DNA from: Chaetoceros tenuissimus
Taxonomy: Eukaryota; Bacillariophyta; Thalassiosirophyceae; Chaetocerotales; Chaetocerotaceae
Length of the DNA: 64,000 nucleotides
Assembly: GCA_021927905.1 (NCBI GenBank)
Contig: BLLK01000038.1
Coordinates: forward strand, 2,356,001 to 2,420,000
Direction of reading: 5' to 3'
Part shown: in pieces, positions 11,336 to 22,832 of the stretch
Layout of the letters: each line of letters begins with the position of its first letter
Numbering within the stretch: the stretch's first letter is position 1
Position numbers and translations under genes: made by a program
The notes under the pieces: generated by a model
Told to the model about the DNA's origin: nothing
Seen by the model: only the letters and a program-made list of their open reading frames with translations
Databases searched by the model: none

Positions 11336-13476
11336 ATGGCATCGGTTCAGATGGAGCAGCCAATGGTTCGACCTGTTCGACCTCAATCATCGCCATCATC
11401 TGGAACTCGATCAACTGCAGTCACTGAAACTCTATCAAAACTACCATCGACAACAGAACATACGACACCCATAACTAACACCAGTAATCCATCATCTTCG
11501 GCATCGTCAAGACCGACATCGGCACCCGCAGATGAATTGGAAATACGAAATAAAAACTTTCGTTCCGCTCGATATTTAAGTATGCAGTGGGCATCACGTA
11601 AAACTCAATGGTCTGCTACATCCAGTATGTCACAACGATCCTTGAGATCCAGTCAACAAAAGTCGAAAGCATCATTGCCGCCTACTAGATTGGATGATTC
11701 TGATAGTGATTCAGTCAATAGTTTAGAAGATCAGAGTGTACATTCTACAGTGAGTGAAGCGAAAAAGGTATTGGAGGCTTGGAAACATCGGAGTAGTCTT
11801 AGTTTTGACAGTATGAGTATTGAAGAACATGAAGAAGAAGAGGGATATGATAGTGATGTTATAGAAGAAGAACAAGAAGAATTTCAAATGAAGGATAATT
11901 TTGCATTTGCATTTGCACAGGATCCACCACAAGAAACTAGTATCGTGGAAGAAGAAGAAGATGCGACACTTGTTTCAAATGCTTCTGCTACTATTGAATA
12001 TAATAAACTTGACAATGGTTTTAATTCGGAACGAACGGTAAAGACCAAAGGAGGAAGAACTACTGTAGTTCCAAGTCCAGCACGGTCGGTGGATAGTTCA
12101 CCACGAACGGTATCCGCTGCCATTGATACAGAAGAAAGACCCATGTCGGGATATAAACTTTTAATAGAGAGTCAATTGCAACAACAGAATGCTTTGGAAC
12201 AGCAACGGTTGAAATTGCAACAACAGCAATTACTTTTAGAGAAGCAACAGCAACAAGCTGCTGAATCGAGAAGAATGGCAGAACAGGAATTGCATAGGAC
12301 ATTGGAAGCGGAACAAGAACTTTTAAAGAGGGAAACGGAAGAAGCGAAACAAAAGGCGGAACAGGAATTGAAATTGAGGTTAGAGACACAATCAGAAGCC
12401 ATGAAATTGAAGCAAGAGGAAGAATCACATCTCAACTCAGAATTACAACTTGCAAATGACAAAGCCACAAAAGCGGAACAACAAAGATTGCAAGCGGAAC
12501 AAGAAGCAGCTAGACTCAAAGAATCGATGCAAGCAACTACAATCTCCAAAGAATTACAATGGAAACAAGAATCGACACAACAAGCTATGAAATTAAAAGC
12601 GGAACAGGAAGAAATACTCAAACTCAAGACGGAATTGGAAGCTGCCAAATCCAAAGCAGAACAAGAAACAAGGTTGAGGGAAGAAGCTCAACAAGAAACT
12701 GCAAGAATTTCTGCAGCGGATAGTCAACGGAGGAAAATACTTGTCGAACAGGAAGAATTGCGTTTGCAGCAAGAACGTGACTTATTGAGAAAGCAAGTGG
12801 AAGATCAAGTGGCTCGTATGCAAGCTTTGGAAGAAGAACGTCGTATTGCCTATGAAGCAAAAATGAGAAAGCAACAAGAAAAGCAACTCAAACAAAAACA
12901 ACAAAAACAACGCAAACTACAAAAACCAACACCGGAAACCAAACTCCCAAAACAAAAAATCACATGGGACATTTTCGAATTCATGTTTTCCTTTAGTTTA
13001 CTAACAAGTATAGAAAAGGCACCACCATTAGGAGACTATATCCCCGATGAAGAAGCATCCTCTTATAAAAACAAATTGAAAATCAGGAGTCCATTATTGC
13101 ATGATGTCATTTTGGCATTTGCAAATGGTTTACGTCAGATTCGTAGTTTGAGCAATGAGAATGGAAAATTTATGATGATTACTCCTGATTGTGCTCCAGT
13201 TGTTAAACATGTCAAGAGGGACAGTAAGTATTGTTTTGTGTAATTATTGTATTTCTCTTGAAATGAGTATATAATACTGACACTGATCTTTCAATATATA
13301 TAGAATCATACAAACCAAGCAAAGACCGACAAGATACCGTTCGTTCATTGGTTCGATTAGCCGTACCAATTTTTGTCCCTCGTGATGATGCTTCTGCAAG
13401 AGAAGCAGCCAAGAATGTAGTTCGAGGTAACTTTGCGAAAGCAATCAGTGAAGGTAATTTCGATGAGTTTTTGTAG
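11336..13476 (+). CDS. Large coiled-coil protein
   Basis: Two exons: 11336-13223 and 13304-13476, with an 80-bp intron (GTAAGT...ATAG); 686 aa. Residues 1-130 are Ser/Thr/Pro-rich and disordered, followed by an acidic stretch. About 265-540 is an unbroken Gln/Glu/Lys/Leu heptad-type coiled coil with recurring AEQE and LKLE words. The last about 145 residues are a folded-looking tail (WDIFEFMFSFSLL, IRSPLLHDVILAFANGLRQIR, SLVRLAVPIFVPRDDA, EGNFDEFL). Without the second exon the frame would stop after KYCFV, an intron read-through artefact. The tail recalls proteins with C-terminal helical domains, but I cannot name it. Function unknown; a cytoskeletal or scaffold role would fit but is a guess. 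Confidence 0.85.
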
Positions 13477-13728
13477 GTTCATGTATAGTTGTAGTAGCTA
13501 ATAGCTAGGTTAAAGCTTAAAGTTTTGAGTTATATATATATGAAATCGTTCCACTATACTGTATCTATAGTTTCCAAGAATTTCCAGTCAAACTTCAAGA
13601 TTTAATCTCAAACTAGCTACTTAGTTCCCCTGCATCGAATTGAGTAAAGATCAGCTACTCGAACTGCCTACTGGTACATCCTTAGTACTAATAGCCAGCC
13701 AGTCATGCCATAGTATCAAGCCATCTTT

Positions 13729-14175
13729 TTACTTGATCAAGCTAACGGCATATTTAGCAGCACAAACGAGGTTGACCATCAGTCCAAGCATCAAAATCGG
13801 TCCTCCCTTCTTAAGTCTCGCAGTCTTGACATCCAATTTATTATCAGAATATCCCATCATGTAAAGATAACTTCCCGCACAATAAAGAACACCACTCACA
13901 GCACACGTCACAGGATGCATCATTCCACCGATAAAACTCACAAAACGGAAATCAGACAAATTTTCAAGCATGTGCTGATGACCTCTCTGTACTCTGTTGA
14001 ATTCATCCGCGTTCTTGTGATAGCCTGGGACTGCGTATAGATTTGGATATTTGACGTCGTACTGTTTACGGGCTGCCATTACCTTTCCTGATAAAAGAAA
14101 GTTTGTCACTGCTGGAAGAACTCCGGCGGTGAGGACGACATATCCATATGAATCGGGCACTTCAATTGCTACCAT
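13729..14175 (-). CDS. Microsomal glutathione S-transferase 3-like (MAPEG family)
   Basis: 148 aa, the usual MAPEG length, with four hydrophobic segments (about 9-29, 70-92, 95-108 and 126-146). It shows the MGST3-type signature FNRVQRGHQHMLENLSDF, equivalent to FNCIQRAHQNTLE in animals, which contributes glutathione-binding Arg and Asn/His residues. KARKQYDVKYPNLY-type sequence comes before it. These are ER or organelle membrane enzymes that conjugate or reduce lipid hydroperoxides with glutathione, or act in leukotriene-type chemistry in animals. Substrate here is unknown. The start is the first ATG, and the gene is intronless. Confidence 0.92.
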   Translation of the reverse strand: MVAIEVPDSYGYVVLTAGVLPAVTNFLLSGKVMAARKQYDVKYPNLYAVPGYHKNADEFNRVQRGHQHMLENLSDFRFVSFIGGMMHPVTCAVSGVLYCAGSYLYMMGYSDNKLDVKTARLKKGGPILMLGLMVNLVCAAKYAVSLIK

Positions 14176-15148
14176 CTTTGTTAGTTTAGGTTAGTTTTTA
14201 TGAGAGTTCTTTTGTAAAGAATGGACTGATTGATTGAAAGTACCATGAAAAAGATATCTTCTTTCATCTTTCTAAACACATCACACATTCCAAGTTCTTT
14301 TCGAAAAGGCCTATTGAGTGTCTCCACAGGATGTCAATAGGTAGGTTCAAATCATACTTGGTAGGATCCGAATAATTTGACTTTCCATTTGAAACTAAAA
14401 AAATATTATTGGCCATCATTTCATTTTCAGATGCTTAGTATCTATGCTTAAAATAGGTTTTGGTTCACATGTACCATTATTATTATAATATAAAGTTATG
14501 GGAAAGCTTTATCGATTTCATTGGAGGTTGTCACAAAATTTAAAAATGTCTATTTCTCATGGTGTATCTCGTCATATACGAACTTTATCCGTTTTCAAAT
14601 GGAGAATGATTGGTGTATGCATATATCTAAATTGTACATGGAAGAATTGTGACATTCCATCATTTAGTTTATATACTACCAAAGTGGCGAGTTTCGTTCT
14701 CCATTCGCAATCATAATGCGAAGTCCAATATCATCTAGCTTAGTACCTTTCTTTTGAAACAAGACAGGAACGAATACATTCGAAGTATCTTGATTTGGAC
14801 TGTATATAATGTGAGGCTGTCATTATACAATAGAGTTTGTGAAATGAGCTTTGCATTTTGATAAACTAGTTGTATTCTTTCACATAGCATACTTATTCTC
14901 ATAATGAAAAACAATTCTTCCGTACCTTAGTCCATTCAAACTTTTCCTTGGACATTATGTATCAAAAATATGGATTCGTTTGAAATATATTTATAGATTT
15001 TAGGATCTGGTAATGTATAAAATATGAAAATGTACGTAAAATTTACTCCTATTTTCTCTCTCCTAAAAGAGTGCGATCCGCCGCTTTTCTTTCATATCCA
15101 GGCTTCTCCTTTCTTGATTTCTGAGAACTCCAAAAATGGGACTCACTG
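14176..15148. other. Intergenic region, no gene recognised
   Basis: A nearly 1-kb AT-rich spacer between the MGST-like start and the 3' end of the giant P-S-rich gene. The ORFs in it are short and lack coding character. Confidence 0.4.
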
Positions 15149-18100
15149 CTATGTATCTGTAGTAGATGGGGCATCAGATGGACTCGAACTTGCCTTTGAA
15201 GATGGAAGCTCGGTGTTAACAGCACTAGGTGGAGATGAAGATTGCTCAGTAGGTAATTCTGAAGAAAGATCCGTAGGTCCATGAGATGGTAATGAAGAAG
15301 GACTAAATGAGACTTTTACGCTTGGTTTATAAGAAGGTTGCGATGAAGGTGAAACCGTTGGTTTGCTTGTTGACGGCGTAGTTGTCGGAAAAGAAGACGG
15401 AAAGCCAGTTGGAAGCATGGATGGTTTGCCACTTGGGCTCAGAGATGGTAATGGAATCGGATTGCTGGAAGGACTTTGGGTCAAACTAATGGTTGGTGAT
15501 TCAGAAGGGCTAGACGAAGCAGCTTTGCTTGGTCCACTTGAAGGTTTCAAAGATGGTAAATGTGTAGGAGTGATCGTCGGCAATGAGGAAGGTGAAGTAA
15601 CTGGATGGATAGATGGACTCGCGGAAGGTCTAGAACTCGGTTGATGAGAAGGTTTCGAGGACGGGAAATCGCTCAAAACTTTGCTTGGTCCACTTGAAGG
15701 TTTCAAAGACGGCGATTGCGTTACAGTAATCGTCGGTAGTGACGAAGGTGAAGCAACTGGATGGATAGATGGACTCGCAGAAGGTCTAGAACTCAGTTGA
15801 AAAGAAGGTTTTGAAGAAGGTAAATTGCTTAGATTTTTTGTTGGAGAAATGGATGGTGTGGAGGATAGACCGTCGCTTGGACTAACTGAATGTTGCAAGG
15901 AAGGCGAAGAAGAAGGCGCTTCTGTTAATTTCACAGTAGGTTCAACTGAAGGGAATGAGCTTGATTCAAGTGATGGAATGTTTGAAGGTAAAGCGAACGG
16001 ACTACTCGATGGTGTTTGAGAAGGTCTACTTGTTGCAGATAATGAGGGTCCAGAAGACGGAAGTCCACTCAGTTCAAAAGAAGGAGCAACAGTTGGACTA
16101 TCTGTAACGGCTCGAGAAGGAATATTCGTTGGCTGGTTCGAAGGTGTTGATGATTGTGCTTTCGAAGGACTATTCGATGGTACAGTAGTTACTGTTTCTG
16201 TCGGTGCTTCAGAAATATCTTTACTTGGACTGCTTGAGTGTGACAATGAAGGTTTGAGAGTTTCACTTTCAGATGGCTTTAAAGTTGGTAATGCTGAGGG
16301 GTTAGCAGATGCATATATTGATGGTAGCTCTGAAGGCTTCATACTGGGACTATTTGTCGAAGGTAGAACAGTTGGATTTGATGAGGAGCTAGCAGAAGGG
16401 TTTTCGGTAACGGCTCGAGAAGGAATATTCGTAGGCTCAGTCGAAGGTGTAGATGAATGTACTTCAGAAGGACTATTCGATGGTACACCAGTTCTTGTTT
16501 CTGTCGGTGCTTCAGAATCATCTTTGCTTGGACTGCTTGAATGGGACAATGAAGGTTTGAGGGTTTCACTTTCAGATGGCTTTAAACTTGGTAATGCTGA
16601 GGGGTTAGCAGATGCATGTATTGATGGTAGTTCTGAAGGCTTCATACTGGGACTATTTGTCGAAGGTAGAACGGTTGGATTTGATGAGGAGCTAACGGAA
16701 GGCTTCTCGGTTCTCAATACACTGGGCATAGATGATGGCTCAAAAGTTGAGGATGTCAATGGAGATTTAGTTGGACTAATAGTAGAAGGCAGAACAGAGG
16801 GAATCAAAGACGGATTCATAGAGTCTTGATCTGAGGGAGCATTTGATGATGCCAAAGTCGGTGGGCTTGATTTTGATTTACTTGGAGCATTTGATTCATC
16901 AACTGATGGTCGTCCAGTTTCTTGTACCGATGGTGATGAAGAAGGGATCTCAGATTTGAACTCCGTAGGAGAAGAAGAAGTCGCTTTCGAAGGATTCTCC
17001 GATTTTAGTAAGCTTGGTTTCATCGACGGTAGTATTGTCGGTGACATAGTTACATCCTCAGTAGGATCAGCAGATATTCTCTTTGAAGGCGATTGAGAAG
17101 GACCCAGTGACTGCGCATCCGTAGGCTTCTCGCTACTAGATGTAGGATTATTTGAATTCGCAGTCGATGGATTGGAGGTAAAAGATGCCACAGGGGATCT
17201 ACTCGGACTATCCGTTGATGGAACATTAGAAGGGCTTGATGAGTGGGTGTTTGATGGATTATCACTACTCATAGTAGGTGCATTTGAATGGAAAGTCGAT
17301 GGACTTGAAGTAAGAGCTGCTACTGGAGCTCTGCTCGGACCATCAGTCGAAGGATGATGAGAAGGACTCGAAGAATTAGTCTCTGTAGGATTCTGACTAC
17401 TTTTCATAGTCGGTGCATTTGACCTTATTACTGATGGCTCTGAAGTCAACGACGCTACTGGTGATTTACTTGGACTATCTGTTGATGGAATAGTAGAAGG
17501 ACTAGAAGAATTAGTCTCTGTAGGATTCTGGCTACTACTCGAGGAAGGTGCATCCGACTTCATAGCCGATGGTTCGAAGGTAACAGAAGCTACTGGTGAT
17601 TTACTTGGACTATTAGTCGAAGGCTGCTGGGATGGACTGGAAGAAATTGAATCTGTAGGATTGTGGCTACTACTCGAGGTAGGTGCATTAGACTTCAAAG
17701 CTGATGGAGCCGAAGTTACCGTGGCAGCTGGAGCTGTACTTGGACTATCAGTCGAAGGCTTTTCAGATGGACTATAAGTTACAACCGCTGTAGGAATTTG
17801 ACTTCTACTCGAGGTAGGTGTATTTGAATGCAAAGTAGACGGTTTTGAAGTGACAGAATCTACCGGAGCTTTACTTGGATTATCTGTCGAAGGCTTTTCA
17901 GATGGACTTGAAGAATTAGCATCTGTAGGATTCTGGCTGCTATTCATAGTAGGTGCATCAGACTTGCTACCAGACGGATTTGAAGTAACAGCTGCTACTG
18001 GTGATTTACTTGGACTATCCGTCGAAGGATGCTGAGAAGGAATAAACGTGATAGACTCTGTAGGATTATGACTACTGCTCGAGGAAGGTGCATTTGACTT

Positions 18101-20403
18101 CGTAGCGGATGGAGCTGAAGTATTTGAAAGTACCGGAGCTCTACTTGGACTATCAGTCGAGGGCTGCTGAGAAGGACTCGAAGAAATAGCCTCTGAAGGA
18201 TTCTGACTACTTATCAGGGTAGGTGAATGTGACTTCAAAGCTGATGGTTCTGAAGTGATTGAAGCTACTGGTGCTTTACTTGGACTATCAGTTGAAGGCT
18301 TTTCGGATGGACCAGAAGACTTACTGCTATTGGAAGGGGCATCTGACTTAAAAGTAGATGGACTAGAAGTAAGAGCTACTATTGGTGCTCGGCTTGGAGT
18401 ATCAGTAGAAGGCTCTTCAGAAGGACCAGAAGACTTCGTCTCTGTAGGATATTGACTACTGCTTGAGGTAGGTGCATTCGATTTCAAAGCTGATGGTTCT
18501 GCAGTAATTGAAGCTACCGGAGCTCTACTTGGACTATCTGTCGAAGGTTGCTGGGAAGGACTAGAAGTAAAAGTCTCTGTAGGATTCTGACTATTTAACT
18601 GGGTAGGTGCATTCGATTGAATAGCAGATGGTAATGAAGTGATAGAAGCTACCGGAGCTTTGCTTGGACTATCCGTCGAAGGCTGCAGAGAAGGTTGAGA
18701 AGAATACGTTTCCGTCGGATTTTGACTTCTACTCATAGAAGGTGAGTTTGACTTTGTAGATGATGGAGATGAAGTGATAAAAGCTACAGGAGCTTTACTT
18801 GGACTGTCAGTCGAAGGTTTCTGAGAAGGACTCGTTGAATTGCTCTTCGAAGGCTTCTCTGTGATTAGAGTCGGTTCATTAGACTGAACAGACGATGGTG
18901 TTGAGCTTGGACTGTTGCTTGGACTATGAGTCGAAGGTAATGAAGAAGGACTTGAAGATAGTTGCTCTGAAGGACTATTTGAATCGGCATTTGTTGGATT
19001 TGCAGAATTTTCTTTTGAAGGGGAAAATGTAGGCAATAGACTCGGAAAGGCCGATGAGGTTGTCGTAGGTTTCATACTTTGGCTTGCTGTTGGAGTATCA
19101 GATGGCTGACTTGATTCCTTTTTGGATGGATATATACTTTCAAAGACTGATGGCATTCCAGTTTCAGTTTTACTTGGATGTTCAGTTGGCAATGAACTCG
19201 GTTCCAATGACCGTGTACTGGTAGGACTGACTGAAGGCAAAGCAAAAGGTGACGAGGAAGGTAATAATGTAGGCAATTGTGTATTCACTTGTTCAATTTT
19301 CCATACATCAGGTGTTATTAGACTAGATCTTTGGTACAATCGAAGTGCTGCAAATCTTCTATCCTCTTCCACCCCGATGAAAACGTGTGTGCTTGAAGTC
19401 TTTCTTACTATAGCTCCATTTTCAAATCCAAAGAATAATGTGCTTGAGTCTCCATTACAAAGCCCTAGCGTGAGTCGACGATACATTGCTTTCATACACA
19501 GTGGTGATTGATTTGAAGAAGCCCCAGAAAGTTTTATTTCACCATTGTCAGTGAAGATCCAAGTTTGTTTGTAGAGTGCATTAGTTTTGCACGGCCGAAT
19601 ATGAATATCTGATCCAAGATGCCTTTCATAAGCAGTTAGACACCATTCTTCATTTGGAGAATAGAAAGCAAGAGATGATTTTATGAATACATCTTGGTTC
19701 AGCGGAGCAGTTGTTGACAATTCCCTTTCCAAATTATCCAATGACGATGCATTGACAGGTGTCTCTTCTAGACTCCTGTCATCTCTTTTCGCTCCAAAAA
19801 CCTTGTTCTGTGATAATAATGAGGCGGAAGGAGGGAGAGTGAGATTGATGAAATAATTTTTTATTCCGTTTGAGAGTTTAAGAATAATATCATGATACAA
19901 GTTCGCAGACCTCTCTACTTATTCCTTCCTGTTTTTATTTTTTCAAAAAGTCTTACCTGCTGAGAGTCTATTATTTCTTGATGAGATGTCTGCGAGGTAA
20001 TTACATGTCTAGAAGTCGAGGTCTCCTCTTTAGAGGAAATAATCTCGTTACTTATAGTGCTCCTCTCCCCTTCCTCTGTATTTTTCTCCAATACAGAAAC
20101 GAATGTTTCTTTTGTTTCTTTTGCTGCTTCTTCCGCTTTGAAAACACTATCTTTTCTCGGGTCTTCAATTCTCGGTGACCGATCTATTCCATAGTAGTTC
20201 GTGAATGAATATGCAACAAGTGAAGGAATGAGAAGCATCCATGGCAGTATCCTTCTTCTTCTATGCTCTGCACTTTGATTATCTCCATTCAGATTGGAGG
20301 AAGATGTATCAATAGGAGGATCAACATGTGTTGTTGGGTCTAGAAACAATCCTTCTTGATCGTGATCTAAATGGAATGGGTGATCGCTGTTGTAGTCCAA
20401 CAT
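15149..20403 (-). CDS. Giant type II membrane protein: ricin-B-like lectin domain plus P-S-rich repeat stalk
   Basis: Two exons, 20403-19957 and 19807-15149, with a 149-bp intron (GTAAGA ... strong pyrimidine tract, ATCACAG), phase 0; about 1,701 aa. Residues 1-51 are cytosolic (ends RRRRI), followed by one membrane span (about 52-69, LPWMLLIPSLVAYSF). An acidic linker leads to a beta-trefoil/ricin-B-like module (about residues 195-320; WCLTAYERH, YKQTWIF, LCMKAMYRRLTLGLC, WKIEQ). The remaining about 1,380 residues are P-S-rich pentad-like sequence (PSxxPS) ending near ASSSPSDAPS. It includes 13 tandem units of about 45 aa. Proteins of this style are typical of diatoms and thought to be wall- or secretory-pathway-associated. 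An in-frame ATG at 19900 lies inside the intron and is not the start. Confidence 0.85.
17090..18840 (-). repeat. Array of about 13 tandem ~135-bp (45-aa) repeats
   Basis: Each unit encodes roughly T-D-S-P-S-[KR]-[AS]-P-V-A, then TSxPS, xKSxAPT, SSQNPTE and SSSPSxxPS. One unit near 18330 is shortened by about 7 residues. Unit-to-unit divergence is moderate, so the array is not brand new. Two further internal duplications lie outside it: about 300 bp (the pair around 16120-16730) and about 175 bp (the pair around 15500-15830). Confidence 0.85.
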
Positions 20404-21265
20404 CTTGTAGCTAGTGGCTGGTAAACGATAGCGAGCTGAGTTATATATCTATGTCTATTGATGCATATAATATGTTATCCCAATAGTCGATAAGTAATGA
20501 AACGAAATTGAGAAGGTGCCTATTCCAGTTGTTGTACATGTTCGTGGAGAGGAAAGGAAGAATAGCAGAATAGCATCCATAAGTAAAGCGAAAATGAGCA
20601 CGTGCCATCTTTCGTTGATGTCTTACATCATTTTTGCCTGACATTTAGCTATATTTAGCTCAGTCAAATATTAAAAACGACTTGTTTCTATGAAAAGGAG
20701 AAATTTTATTTACGCGGAAGATCTTTTTTATCTTTACATACGTTCTTCCATTTACACTGACGTTTGCATGAAGTGTTGTGTGAATATTCCTCAACATCAA
20801 CATTTGATTGAAGCAAACGATCAGGCGAAAGATAAAGCACATCTTGTATTTTAATAAATTACAACATTACTGAATATTTTCTTATGCGGAGCTTGAATAT
20901 TCTTGAGTAATGCTTGTAAGAAGCAAAGATGAACAGATGAATTGATGAACTGCTGATGGTTATGACATTAGTAGTTCACGGAGAATTGCAAATTACGATA
21001 TCAAACTATCCACAGAGTTCTTGAGTATGTACACTTTTCTCGCAATCGTCATAGTCATTTCTAAACTGACAATATGATTTGTTGAATACAAATGATTGTT
21101 GAAAACCATACTAGAAAAGATTCGCGACTAGACATTTGAAAGTAACCTCTCTTTGGAACAAAAAGTTGTTCCATCATCTCAGACTACAACTGCTGGAACA
21201 TCTCGGAAGGTTCTTCTCTCATCTTTCCAATTCAAATCTCCATTGTGCTCATAAAAAAAGAAAAC
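20404..21265. other. Divergent intergenic region, no gene recognised
   Basis: Lies between the start codons of the giant P-S-rich gene (minus strand) and the RapZ-C-domain gene (plus strand), so it carries both promoters. Only short, AT-biased ORFs are present. Confidence 0.4.
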
Positions 21266-21847
21266 ATGGAAACTCAAACATTCAAACCGCAACAGCCTAC
21301 GCCAACTACAAAGACTGATAAGGATGATTCTTCATCCATGCAAAAATCATCTTCCGTGCCACAATTAATCATCATTACAATCACAACATTTGGAACGGAA
21401 ACTGGCGCCAGACCAGATAGACAAACATTAGACTATGAAACATTTAAATGTCATTGGATACCCAATCCATCTTCCAAGTCTCGAAAAGGTACCACTGGTG
21501 AAAGTAAAAAGCTTCGAGATGAAATATTATCTTGTCCGAAAGTTCAAGAATTTGTTTCAAATTGTGTTGCTACTATAAAAGATGTTATATTACAAATTGC
21601 GGAAGAATCAAATGAAGAAGAACAAGAGTCTCGACAGTATCATTTTGCATTTAGTTGTGCAAGAGGCAAGCATAGGTCTGTATCGGTTGCAATTGCTGCA
21701 TCGGAGTGTCTATTAAAACTATTTCCAAACGTACGCATAGAATTTCAGCATCTGGGTTTGCAAGAAATGACATGTCGAAAAAGCAAGAAAAGTAAAACAA
21801 GGAGTAAACGAAGAGACAATAGAATAGATGAATATAATCAATACTAA
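21266..21847 (+). CDS. RapZ C-terminal-domain-like protein
   Basis: 193 aa from ATG 21266, the first ATG of the frame. The body resembles the C-terminal domain of the bacterial RNase adapter RapZ/YvcJ family. It has an ITTFGTETGARPDRQTLDYE start, then HWIPNPSS, and the signature FSCARGKHRSVSVAIAASE, equivalent to the G-C-T-G-G-x-H-R-S-V loop. The N-terminal P-loop kinase half of bacterial RapZ is absent, and the last 25 residues are basic. Stand-alone versions occur in some eukaryotes. In RapZ this domain binds RNA or a nucleotide-sugar; the role here is not known. Confidence 0.75.
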   Translation: METQTFKPQQPTPTTKTDKDDSSSMQKSSSVPQLIIITITTFGTETGARPDRQTLDYETFKCHWIPNPSSKSRKGTTGESKKLRDEILSCPKVQEFVSNCVATIKDVILQIAEESNEEEQESRQYHFAFSCARGKHRSVSVAIAASECLLKLFPNVRIEFQHLGLQEMTCRKSKKSKTRSKRRDNRIDEYNQY

Positions 21848-21870
21848 TCGTCTAATATTCTGATTCCTAA

Positions 21871-22176
21871 TCATCGTTTACTAGAATTACTCGTAAAAGA
21901 ACTATTTTCCGGTAATAAATTAGCAGGTAGAAACATATTTGCCCTCCTCAAGAAACAATTACATTCTTCTCCATTTTGATGTGTAGTGACGTGCTGCTGT
22001 CCCTCATTCAAAGTAGAATCAATGTTTATTTCTTGATTTATGCTGTCTTCTTGATCTTTCTTTTTCTCTTTTGATGTGTCATTGCTACTAGTACTACTAG
22101 TAGTAGTAGTACTAGTAGCATTTGTTTTCTTCTTTTTCTTTTGCCTCTTTTGCAAGGCAACAGTTTTACGAGCCAT
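21871..22176 (-). CDS. Hypothetical basic, low-complexity protein, 101 aa
   Basis: ATG-to-stop frame beginning MARKTVALQKRQKKKKK, followed by a Ser/Thr run encoded by an ACT/AGT microsatellite (about 22085-22125). The tail contains ECNCFLRRANMFLP. Its ATG lies only 42 bp downstream of the stop of the neighbouring small membrane-protein gene on the same strand. That is very tight for two separate nuclear genes, so it may be a chance frame or part of one transcript. Confidence 0.35.
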   Translation of the reverse strand: MARKTVALQKRQKKKKKTNATSTTTTSSTSSNDTSKEKKKDQEDSINQEINIDSTLNEGQQHVTTHQNGEECNCFLRRANMFLPANLLPENSSFTSNSSKR

Positions 22177-22218
22177 TTGAATTTACTCTCTGCTTTACTA
22201 ATAGCCTCCTTGATCTTA

Positions 22219-22473
22219 TTACGATTCCTTCTTCTTGCTAGACTCTTTTACACTTTCCGTCTTTTCACTAGTTTCAACAGGAGCAGGAGTATCAACGTAT
22301 TTCGCCTTGAGTTTATTCAATAGATAAATGACAGCCATACCAATCAAAGAAGCGATTCTAGATTGAGGTGGAAATGGATCGTTGACAAATGTGATTGCGA
22401 AAAAAATGAGAGATGCTTGTGCAATGACTTCGAATTGAACGCTTGCTACAATTGCAATAATGACTCCAATCAT
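22219..22473 (-). CDS. Small two-span membrane protein, 84 aa
   Basis: Residues about 2-26 (IGVIIAIVASVQFEVIAQASLIFFA) and about 37-52 (SRIASLIGMAVIYLL) are hydrophobic, separated by TFVNDPFPPQ. A hydrophilic Glu/Lys tail ends KKKES. Family not recognised. It looks like a small subunit or accessory protein of a membrane complex, with the Lys-rich tail in the cytosol; that is inference. It is divergent from the MRT4 gene, 360 bp away. Confidence 0.6.
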   Translation of the reverse strand: MIGVIIAIVASVQFEVIAQASLIFFAITFVNDPFPPQSRIASLIGMAVIYLLNKLKAKYVDTPAPVETSEKTESVKESSKKKES

Positions 22474-22832
22474 ACTGATAGTAGATGCGTGCTTCGAGAT
22501 AGAGATACTCTAGTATGACTTGCAATTGAAAGCCTTTGAAGAGAGATGATGATACATTTCAAGTGAAATAGAGATTCAAGAGGAAACGAGAAACGGAAAA
22601 ATGAACGTTATTTACACATGTAGGTCTGTCTGTCGCTCCTGAAATGTCGTAGAAACATATAAATAGCCTTGATCCTCTGGAGCCATTCAAACTCTTTTTT
22701 TCTGCTCACATTTTCATTTGGCATCGACGTCTTTCTTTCTTCCATAGTTGACTCTATTCCATTTTCATAATTACAGTAATAAACTGCTTTCACTTCTATT
22801 CACCCATACTTACTTACTAGCAACAGTACATC
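22474..22832. promoter_or_regulatory. Divergent promoter region of the small membrane protein and MRT4
   Basis: 359 bp between two opposed start codons. No specific site is identifiable, and no ORF in it looks coding. Confidence 0.4.

Noticed and set aside
12060-12860. Minus-strand Cys/Ser-rich ORFs over the coiled-coil gene
   Set aside because: Antisense of Gln/Glu/Lys codons of a long coiled coil; no independent start context or motif.
14330-14360. GGTTCAAATC as a tRNA B-box
   Set aside because: No matching A-box, acceptor stem or cloverleaf could be built around it.
17090-18840. Regular ~135-bp repeats as a possible CRISPR-like or satellite array
   Set aside because: The period is coding, frame-preserving and protein-conserved; there are no identical repeats separated by unique spacers.
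15360-19510. Many plus-strand ORFs (Gly/Glu/Asp/Leu-rich) across the P-S-rich gene
   Set aside because: They are antisense shadows of the repeats; their own periodicity mirrors the 45-aa unit on the minus strand.
19808-19900. Start codon at 19900 for the giant P-S-rich protein
   Set aside because: It lies in a 149-bp intron with strong splice sites; the spliced model adds a membrane anchor and stays in frame.
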